From the NCBI GenBank assembly GCA_018825725.1, contig JAHKBC010000164.1, forward strand, positions 1 through 11,236: a stretch of DNA of 11,236 nt, given 5' to 3'. Positions 7,368 to 11,236 of this stretch are shown here, one piece after another. How positions within the stretch are numbered: the stretch's first letter is position 1; each line of letters opens with the position of its first letter. The translations under genes were made by a program, and so were the position numbers. The notes beneath the pieces were generated by a model. The model did no database searches, was not told the origin of the DNA, and worked only from the letters and a program-made list of their open reading frames with translations. This stretch comes from Candidatus Omnitrophota bacterium. GTDB taxonomy: Bacteria; Omnitrophota; Gorgyraeia; Gygaellales; Profunditerraquicolaceae.

Positions 7368-7417
7368 TAACCACCAGGTCCGAGGTTCGAGTCCTCGAGG
7401 GGGAGCTACTATAGGAA

Positions 7418-7452
7418 AACGCCTATCGGTTACCAGTAGGCGTTCTTCTTTT
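7418..7452 (+). terminator. Intrinsic terminator of the tRNA-Asn gene
   Basis: AACGCCTA (7418-7425) and TAGGCGTT (7437-7444) form an 8-bp stem, followed by CTTCTTTT. It lies 12 nt after the tRNA 3' end. Confidence 0.8.
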
Positions 7453-7508
7453 GGTGGCGACACCGCATGGACCGGAAAAGGGTTTTAGGGAAAACACGGT
7501 GTTTTTCC
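7453..7508 (+). other. Structured segment after the tRNA terminator
   Basis: GGTG and CACC close a GCGA tetraloop (7453-7464). Overlapping this, ACACCG (7460-7465) can pair with CGGTGT (7497-7502), which is followed by TTTT. The two stems exclude one another. It may be a second, weaker terminator or the remnant of another RNA; I assign no function. Confidence 0.3.
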
Positions 7509-7536
7509 ATATCTGCTTATGAGCCATAGTATAGCA

Positions 7537-7565
7537 TTGAAATTCACCTGTGATAAGCGTATAAT
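7537..7565 (+). promoter_or_regulatory. Promoter of the SYLF-domain gene
   Basis: TTGAAA (7537-7542) and TATAAT (7560-7565) are spaced by exactly 17 nt. The predicted start near 7572 gives a leader of about 97 nt before the ATG at 7669. Confidence 0.78.
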
Positions 7566-7668
7566 TCAGGTACCATGATGGATGGTCCATGAAGAGCCAC
7601 CCTACAGATATAATATCTATTCATATAGGCTGAACTAAAAATATATACCAATACAAAGGAGGAGACTT

Positions 7669-8220
7669 ATGTTTAGGAGAACTAGAATTTTATTTGCACT
7701 GGTGACCATATTGTTCTTAGCGGAGGTATCACCCATTACAGCGTTTGCTGATAATGCAAAGCAGATAAATGCTAACGTTGAATCTTCGTTGAAAAAATTT
7801 GAAGAGGTGACAGGTTCGAAGGATATTCTGCGAAGAGCCGAGGGAATGCTGGTATTCCCGAATGTTTATAAAGCCGGCATAGGTATAGGCGGAGAATATG
7901 GTGAAGGCGCTCTCCGGGTACGGGGGAAAACAGTCGATTACTATAATACGGCTGCCGCCTCGATCGGATTTCAGCTGGGCGGCCAGAAGAAGACTATAAT
8001 AATTGCTTTTATGGCAAAAGACGCGCTTGATAAGTTTCGTAATAGCGAGGGGTGGAAAGTAGGCGTCGACGCCTCTGTTGCGGTAATAGCTATCGGCGCG
8101 GGTGGTTCAATAGATAGCGCAAAGATCAATGAGCCTATAATTGCATTTGTTCTGGACCAAAAAGGACTTATGTACAATATTACACTCGAAGGATCAAAGA
8201 TCACAAAGATTAAAAAATAG
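7669..8220 (+). CDS. Secreted SYLF (Ysc84-like) domain protein
   Basis: The 183-residue protein starts with a signal peptide: basic MFRRTR, a hydrophobic core, and an AFA-D cleavage site after residue 27. The mature part is a SYLF/Ysc84 domain, recognisable from AEGMLVFPNVYKAGIGIGGEYGEGAL (split here as AEGMLVFPNVYK and AGIGIGGEYGEGAL), from the glycine-rich SIGFQLGGQKKTIIIAFM, and from VGVDASVAVIAIGAGG. Eukaryotic members bind phosphoinositide lipids; bacterial members are exported and of unknown role, possibly lipid binding in the envelope. The start is supported by AAAGGAGG 5 nt before the ATG. The gene stands alone, with its own promoter (7537-7565) and a terminator (8361-8400), and its 3' untranslated part carries the first copy of the 58-nt repeat. 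Confidence 0.88.
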   Translation: MFRRTRILFALVTILFLAEVSPITAFADNAKQINANVESSLKKFEEVTGSKDILRRAEGMLVFPNVYKAGIGIGGEYGEGALRVRGKTVDYYNTAAASIGFQLGGQKKTIIIAFMAKDALDKFRNSEGWKVGVDASVAVIAIGAGGSIDSAKINEPIIAFVLDQKGLMYNITLEGSKITKIKK

Positions 8221-8225
8221 TATAA

Positions 8226-8348
8226 TCATCGGTTAATCCTCTGGAAAAAATCATATACGTCCTTATATAGGTACGCCCCCAAACTAACTGTTAGCTTTTC
8301 TGCCTCCTCCGTCATGCACCAGTTGCGAAACTCGTCCAATAGGGGGAG
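8226..8348 (-). pseudogene. Possible decayed gene end on the antisense strand of repeat copy 1
   Basis: Read on the minus strand, this segment is open for 40 codons, from LPLLDEFRNWCM to a TGA at 8226-8228. A TAA lies in frame directly upstream and there is no normal start or ribosome site. The matching frame of repeat copy 2 reads LPLLDEFRNWLL and then runs to a TAA at 9386-9388. Both share TxExEKL after this. That the frame stays open in both copies and keeps similar residues suggests a C-terminal remnant of one protein family, which I do not recognise. The same DNA may instead be kept as an RNA element. Confidence 0.35.
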
Positions 8349-8349
8349 T
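8292..8349 (+). repeat. 58-nt repeated 3'-UTR element, copy 1
   Basis: This copy aligns without gaps to 9413-9470. The last 31 nt (8319-8349) are identical and the first part is about two-thirds identical. Within the identical core, ACTCGTCC and GGGGGAGT can form a hairpin with an AATA loop (one G-G mismatch). The copy lies between the stop codon of the SYLF gene and its terminator, 11 nt before the terminator stem. Confidence 0.85.
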
Positions 8350-8360
8350 TAAATAGTTGA

Positions 8361-8400
8361 AACCCTCTGTAACGAAATACGTTGTAGAGGGTTTTTGTTT
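8361..8400 (+). terminator. Terminator of the SYLF-domain gene
   Basis: AACCCTCT (8361-8368) pairs with AGAGGGTT (8386-8393), with an inner AACG/CGTT, followed by TTTGTTT. The descending arm and tail overlap the -35 box of the next promoter. Confidence 0.82.
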
Positions 8401-8410
8401 GAGATATAAT
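8382..8410 (+). promoter_or_regulatory. Promoter of the riboswitch-thi4 unit
   Basis: TTGTAG (8382-8387) and a perfect TATAAT (8405-8410) are separated by 17 nt. Transcription would begin near 8417, just before the riboswitch. The -35 box lies within the preceding terminator stem. Confidence 0.68.
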
Positions 8411-8424
8411 ACAGATGTAGTAAT

Positions 8425-8527
8425 GAAAAATAAGGGGAGGTCGTATAGCGGCTTGAGAGTTCTGCTAAGTTAGCAGATTACCCGATGAACCTGATCTGGA
8501 TAATGCCAGCGTAGGGATAAATGTTTC
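8425..8527 (+). promoter_or_regulatory. TPP riboswitch (THI element) controlling thi4
   Basis: The conserved pyrimidine- and pyrophosphate-binding parts of the TPP aptamer are present: CTTGAGAG near 8452-8459, a P3 hairpin of TCTGCTA/TAGCAGA, then ACCCGATGAACCTGATC and TGGATAATGCCAGCG with TAGGGA at 8512-8517. P1 can be formed by GAAAAAT (8425-8431) with ATGTTTC (8521-8527), with one mismatch. The element lies directly upstream of a terminator and of thi4, a thiamin gene. Binding of thiamin pyrophosphate should lower thi4 expression. Confidence 0.95.
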
Positions 8528-8532
8528 TAATC

Positions 8533-8577
8533 AATCCCTTATGCTTGGCGGAGCCAGGGCATAGGGGATTTTTATTT
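8533..8577 (+). terminator. Riboswitch-controlled terminator before thi4
   Basis: AATCCCTTATGC (8533-8544) pairs with GCATAGGGGATT (8559-8570), 12 bp with one G-U, and an inner TGGC/GCCA, followed by a T-rich tail. ATCCCT (8534-8539) can instead pair with AGGGAT (8513-8518) from the 3' end of the aptamer. This gives a simple antiterminator that would exist only when TPP is absent. Confidence 0.88.
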
Positions 8578-8605
8578 AGGACGTCTAAACAGAAAGGAAC
8601 GTCAA

Positions 8606-9379
8606 ATGAAATTAGATGAAATAAAAATTTCTCGGGCTATTATCGAATCATACAGCGAGAAGCTCGTGAAAGCGCTGGATGTTGATGTGGCGATTGTTGG
8701 CGGAGGCCCCGCAGGCATGGTGTGCGGATATTATTTAGCAAAAGCTGGCAAGCGAGTTGTGTTGTTTGAGAGGAAGCTTTCAATCGGCGGTGGCATGTGG
8801 GGTGGCGGGATAATGTTCAATGAAATAGTGTTTCAGGAATCAGCTAAAAAAATACTGGAAGAATTTGGAGTTGAAACAAGGAAATACGAGAAAGGTTACT
8901 ATTTGTCCGATTCCATCGAAACAGTGTCTACAATTTGCTCTAAAGCCGTAAAAGCAGGCCTTAAGATTTTTAATCTTTTGAGTGCTGAAGATGTAATGAT
9001 ACGGGAGAAAAGGGTCTGTGGGTTAGTATTGAATTGGACCGCGGTTGAGATGGCCAATTTACACGTTGACCCCATTACGATGCGCGCAAAGTTTGTCGTG
9101 GATGCTACCGGCCATCCTGCCGAGGTGGCACGGATTATCGAGAAAAAATCCGGTATTCGACTTAAGACAAGATCAGGTAAACTCATGGGTGAGCAATCGA
9201 TGTGGGCCGAGGTTGGTGAAGATACAATTGTAAGAAATTCTAAAGAGGTGTGCCCGGGTTTTTATGTGTGCGGGATGTGTGCTAACGCTGTTTTTGGTGG
9301 GCCTCGAATGGGCCCTATCTTTGGCGGTATGCTATTGTCGGGCGAAAAGGTCGCCAAAGACCTAATCAAGAAGACATGA
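8606..9379 (+). CDS. thi4: Thi4-family thiazole synthase, archaeal-type with His in place of Cys
   Basis: Thi4 enzymes make the thiazole precursor of thiamin from NAD and glycine. The yeast enzyme gives up its own cysteine sulfur once; archaeal forms have histidine there and use free sulfide with iron over many turnovers. This 257-residue protein has the N-terminal [13 protein letters not shown], the dinucleotide motif [11 protein letters not shown] (31-41), ERK followed by [12 protein letters not shown] (61-72), VVDATGH (164-170) and the C-terminal [15 protein letters not shown]. The active-site position reads NLHVDP, with His153, as in Methanocaldococcus. It is therefore expected to be the sulfide-dependent catalytic type, suited to anoxic, sulfidic conditions. 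The ATG at 8606 follows AGAAAGGA by 7 nt. It is the only gene between its riboswitch and the terminator at 9471-9514. Confidence 0.94.
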   Translation: MKLDEIKISRAIIESYSEKLVKALDVDVAIVGGGPAGMVCGYYLAKAGKRVVLFERKLSIGGGMWGGGIMFNEIVFQESAKKILEEFGVETRKYEKGYYLSDSIETVSTICSKAVKAGLKIFNLLSAEDVMIREKRVCGLVLNWTAVEMANLHVDPITMRAKFVVDATGHPAEVARIIEKKSGIRLKTRSGKLMGEQSMWAEVGEDTIVRNSKEVCPGFYVCGMCANAVFGGPRMGPIFGGMLLSGEKVAKDLIKKT

Positions 9380-9412
9380 GGCAATTTAAACAGCAATAGC
9401 TAGCTCTTGATA

Positions 9413-9470
9413 TAGCTTTTCCACTTCTCCCGTCAGCAGCCAGTTGCGAAACTCGTCCAATAGGGGGAGT
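9413..9470 (+). repeat. 58-nt repeated 3'-UTR element, copy 2
   Basis: This is the second copy of the element at 8292-8349, with the 31-nt identical core at 9440-9470. It lies between the thi4 stop and the thi4 terminator, directly touching the terminator stem. On the minus strand it is open from LPLLDEFRNWLL to a TAA at 9386-9388. The core hairpin is the same as in copy 1. Confidence 0.85.
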
Positions 9471-9514
9471 AAAATAAAATGGGTGCCCATTACTGGCGCC
9501 CATTTTATTTTTTA
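9471..9514 (+). terminator. Strong terminator after thi4, probably working in both directions
   Basis: ATAAAATGGGTGCC (9474-9487) pairs with GGCGCCCATTTTAT (9495-9508), 14 bp with a 7-nt loop. It is flanked by A runs upstream and T runs downstream, so it suits thi4 on the plus strand and the 117-residue gene arriving on the minus strand. Confidence 0.88.
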
Positions 9515-9548
9515 TGTTCCTTTGTGGCGAGAACCTGTGCCGAAGGCA

Positions 9549-9902
9549 CTAGGAACTACCCTTCTTCATCAGCGAATTAACAGCATCAATGAATTGCCTG
9601 TCATTTTTAAGATAGAGTAACACCTTTTTTTCCTGACCCCCGCTTACAAAGGTTACTTCTACTTTACCATATTTCGACCACTGCCCCTGGGGTAAAATTG
9701 TTTTAATATCAGGTATAGGTATAACGTGATTCAGATCCAAACACAACAAATCCATTAACCATGCCATAGACGATCTAGGTTTGATCGTGATTGCTTCAGG
9801 AGATACTTTTACTTGCATGCACGTGATCGTACTTGCCATACGCGTCCAGGAATTTTTTAACGATTGGGCTGCGGCACTATCTTCAAAGAAAAGCTGTACC
9901 AT
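9549..9902 (-). CDS. Small protein of unknown function, possibly PH-like fold
   Basis: I do not recognise this 117-residue product. It has no signal peptide or clear membrane segment. The middle alternates charged and hydrophobic residues (AITIKPRSSMAWLMDLL, then HVIPIPDIKTILPQGQW, VEVTFVSG and KKVLLYLKN), and the end is a helix (RQFIDAVNSLMKK). This pattern of beta strands followed by a C-terminal helix recalls small bacterial PH-like domains, but that is inference from pattern only. The ATG at 9900-9902 has a good GGGAGGT ribosome site. The gene lies 63 nt after recR on the same strand and probably shares the dnaX-recR transcript. Its stop codon sits in a small hairpin (GTGCC/GGCAC at 9537-9549), followed by the shared terminator at 9471-9514. 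Confidence 0.7.
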   Translation of the reverse strand: MVQLFFEDSAAAQSLKNSWTRMASTITCMQVKVSPEAITIKPRSSMAWLMDLLCLDLNHVIPIPDIKTILPQGQWSKYGKVEVTFVSGGQEKKVLLYLKNDRQFIDAVNSLMKKGSS

Positions 9903-9965
9903 ATTACCTCCCTAATTTTTCTTGATGCAGGCGACTAAAGGACTGCTAAGATTTCAGGTAGGGAA

Positions 9966-10565
9966 TCATATTTCTCTGCGTGATTCCATGGCTTTGCCTA
10001 GGGTTGCCGAATCAGCATATTCTACATTTGAACCCATAGGAATACCTACGGCAATCCGGGATATTTTTGCTCCTAACGGTTTCAAGACCTTTGTCAGGTA
10101 AAGAGCAGTGGTCTCCCCTTCGATATCCAAGTCCGTAGCAATAATCAATTCCTTAATGTTCTCCCTCTTAATTCTGGTAACCAAGCCTTCTATTTTTAAA
10201 TCACCCGGGCCCTTACCTTCCAGAGGGGCAATCGAACCCATTAAAACATGGTATAACCCGTTATAAATACCGCTCTTTTCGATTGCCGTTACATCACTGG
10301 GCTTCTCCACTACACAAATCATATCCTTCCTTCTACGCTGATCATCGCAGATCTTACAGGCCTCCTGTTCGCTTAAATTGTTACAGATGCTGCAAAAACG
10401 GACACTCTCTTTTACCTTTAACAAAGCCTCGGCTAAAGCCCGCACCTCGGCTTCGGAAACACCCAACAGATATGTAACAATCCGCTCCGCGCTTCTTCTG
10501 CCTATCCCGGGAAGCTTCACAAGCTTTTCAATCAACTTCTCTATTGATTCAGTATAAGCAGACAT
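9966..10565 (-). CDS. recR: Recombination mediator protein RecR
   Basis: RecR, with RecO and in many bacteria RecF, loads RecA on gapped single-stranded DNA coated with SSB. The 199-residue protein has the normal length and order of parts: an N-terminal helix-hairpin-helix (LVKLPGIGRRSAERI), a four-cysteine zinc finger (C58, C61, C70, C73 in RFCSIC and EACKIC), and a Toprim domain (MICVVEKPSDVTAIE to LIIATDLDIEGETTALYL). The family C-terminus with ADSATLGKAMESRREI follows. The ATG overlaps the dnaX stop as TGATG, so translation is coupled to dnaX. The Toprim stretch reads ATDLDIEGE where many relatives have ATNPTVEGE, a mild variation. The identification is certain. Confidence 0.97.
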   Translation of the reverse strand: MSAYTESIEKLIEKLVKLPGIGRRSAERIVTYLLGVSEAEVRALAEALLKVKESVRFCSICNNLSEQEACKICDDQRRRKDMICVVEKPSDVTAIEKSGIYNGLYHVLMGSIAPLEGKGPGDLKIEGLVTRIKRENIKELIIATDLDIEGETTALYLTKVLKPLGAKISRIAVGIPMGSNVEYADSATLGKAMESRREI

Positions 10566-11236
10566 CAGTCAGTTTGTACTACCCTTGCGTTAAACATGTT
10601 TATTGCCGTCTTAAAAATTGGGTTGTTTTGAACCGTATCATGGCTTTTCTCTACCTGAGAAAGAATAAAATTTACTTTTAACTTTTCGCCAAATACATCG
10701 CGCAGGCAATCTTCTACAAGGATACGATTCTCCTTACCTTCCAAAGATTCTTTATGAAAAGAATAATTCTTAGGAAAGGAGACGTTTAAAACGTTACCTT
10801 TTAAGCTTATAGGCTCGCCTTCATTCAAATAAGTCCCCACCGATATCTTGATTTTACTCATACTATTAATAAAATTCAACCAACCTTCTTTTATATTCTC
10901 ATAAGTAATAGATAATATTGATTCATTACCATGATTTTCTTCTTCAGCCTCTTCTTTCTTTACGGCAGAAGGCTGTTTAAGCGGTTGAGGATGTTTATTG
11001 TCGCGCTCGTTTTTATCGGCATCGTGGCTACTTTTCTTGTCAACATGTTTAATGACAGCTTTGCTTGGTTCCGAAGGAAGATTCTTCTTTGTTTTATCGC
11101 TATCATCGCTGGCTAATTTTACCAGACAAATCTCAAGAGGGATACGCTGAAATTGCAGCCTCTTGGTCAATTCCTGCGCGTTAACAAGGGCATTAAATAT
11201 ATTGAATATCTCCTCCAGGCTAAACAACCTCGAGAT
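10565..11236 (-). CDS. dnaX: DNA polymerase III gamma/tau subunit, C-terminal part (partial)
   Basis: The frame enters from the right edge (ISRLFSLEEIFNIFNAL) and runs 223 codons to a TGA at 10565-10567. The first 40 residues match the end of DnaX domain III, the clamp-loader collar (LEEIFNIFNALVNAQELTKRL, given here as LEEIFNIFNAL and VNAQELTKRL, then IPLEICLVKLA). A charged, Lys/Glu/Asp-rich linker of about 60 residues follows. The C-terminal region starts near SITYENIKEGW and corresponds to the tau-specific part (ILVEDCLRDVFGEKLKVNF), which in other bacteria contacts DnaB and the polymerase. The AAA+ ATPase half is outside the window. The overlap with recR and the order dnaX-recR strongly support the name. 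A TTG at 11225-11227 is not the start; there is no stop between it and the edge. Confidence 0.88.
   Translation of the reverse strand: MSRLFSLEEIFNIFNALVNAQELTKRLQFQRIPLEICLVKLASDDSDKTKKNLPSEPSKAVIKHVDKKSSHDADKNERDNKHPQPLKQPSAVKKEEAEEENHGNESILSITYENIKEGWLNFINSMSKIKISVGTYLNEGEPISLKGNVLNVSFPKNYSFHKESLEGKENRILVEDCLRDVFGEKLKVNFILSQVEKSHDTVQNNPIFKTAINMFNARVVQTD

Larger units (their letters stand above)
7046..7405 (+). tRNA. tRNA-Asn(GUU) interrupted by a group I intron
   Basis: Two exons build a complete 73-nt tRNA. The 7-bp acceptor stem pairs TCCCCCT (7046-7052) with AGGGGGA (7398-7404), and the discriminator is G at 7405. The D arm is GCTC/GAGC with loop AGTTGGTA. The T arm is CGAGG/CCTCG with loop TTCGAGT (7381-7397). 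The anticodon stem GTGG/CCAC has one A-C mismatch at its base (7072 with 7375). Joining 7080 to 7368 gives the loop CTGTTAA, hence anticodon GUU (asparagine). The UCC/GGA acceptor end with G73 agrees with bacterial tRNA-Asn. CCA is not encoded (CTA follows). The intron splits the anticodon between positions 35 and 36. The gene has its own promoter and terminator. Confidence 0.93.

Noticed and set aside
7095..7370. A 91-codon open frame lying inside the tRNA intron
   Set aside because: It covers conserved group I elements (P, Q, R, S), has no ribosome site, ends at the splice junction and resembles no homing endonuclease.
7046..7405. Reading the tRNA as Asp (GUC from the unspliced 5' half) or Thr (UGU from another junction)
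   Set aside because: GUC uses intron bases and leaves no place for a U-ending exon. The Thr junction gives a poorer P1, and the UCC/GGA acceptor end with G73 fits asparagine. Only the 7080/7368 junction gives both a good loop and P1.
8292..9470. The two repeats as ends of a transposon carrying thi4, or as attachment sites
   Set aside because: They are in direct orientation, with no transposase or integrase gene between them and no target duplication visible. Each is placed relative to a terminator rather than to a shared boundary.
1..11236. CRISPR array, toxin-antitoxin pair or phage defence cassette
   Set aside because: No regularly spaced repeats and no paired small genes of that type were seen. 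The helicase plus YgjP-like pair could recall restriction neighbourhoods, but no restriction, methylase or nuclease partner is in the window.

Overview
The window looks like a chromosomal stretch from a bacterium with roughly 40% GC. Shine-Dalgarno sites are clear at most genes, the promoters are sigma70-like, and the tRNA does not encode its CCA end. The gene set (HflK/HflC, a SprT-like YgjP metallopeptidase, a UvrD/PcrA helicase, RecR, DnaX, an archaeal-type Thi4) suits an anaerobic, uncultured-type lineage. Omnitrophota or a neighbour is my guess from gene style only; nothing here proves the taxon.

Layout. 1-1501, minus strand: a radical SAM protein cut by the left edge, preceded by a class I methyltransferase gene broken by one frameshift and one amber codon. 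1502-1933: no intact gene, one possible promoter. 1934-3891, minus: hflK-hflC, two membrane-anchored SPFH proteins expressed from a good promoter through a leader of about 150 nt that contains an intrinsic-terminator hairpin. 4237-6813, minus: a UvrD/PcrA-like helicase and a YgjP-like metallopeptidase. 7007-7452, plus: a promoter, a tRNA-Asn(GUU) gene split inside its anticodon by a 287-nt group I intron without an ORF, and a terminator. 7537-8400, plus: a promoter, a secreted SYLF/Ysc84 protein, a repeat and a terminator. 8382-9514, plus: a promoter, a TPP riboswitch, a terminator switch, thi4, the same repeat again and a strong terminator. 9549-11236, minus: the C-terminal part of dnaX, recR coupled to it through a TGATG overlap, and a small unknown protein.

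How the parts work together. thi4 is a single-gene thiamin unit: TPP should fold the riboswitch and release the terminator, shutting off thiazole synthesis. dnaX and recR form the usual replication/repair pair but lack the ybaB/ebfC gene often found between them. The most unusual features are the self-splicing-type intron in tRNA-Asn, with a palindromic two-hairpin module inserted between its 5' splice site and its guide sequence; a 58-nt element repeated between the stop codon and terminator of two unrelated neighbouring genes; and the attenuator-like hflKC leader. I found no CRISPR array, no complete insertion sequence and no recognisable defence system.
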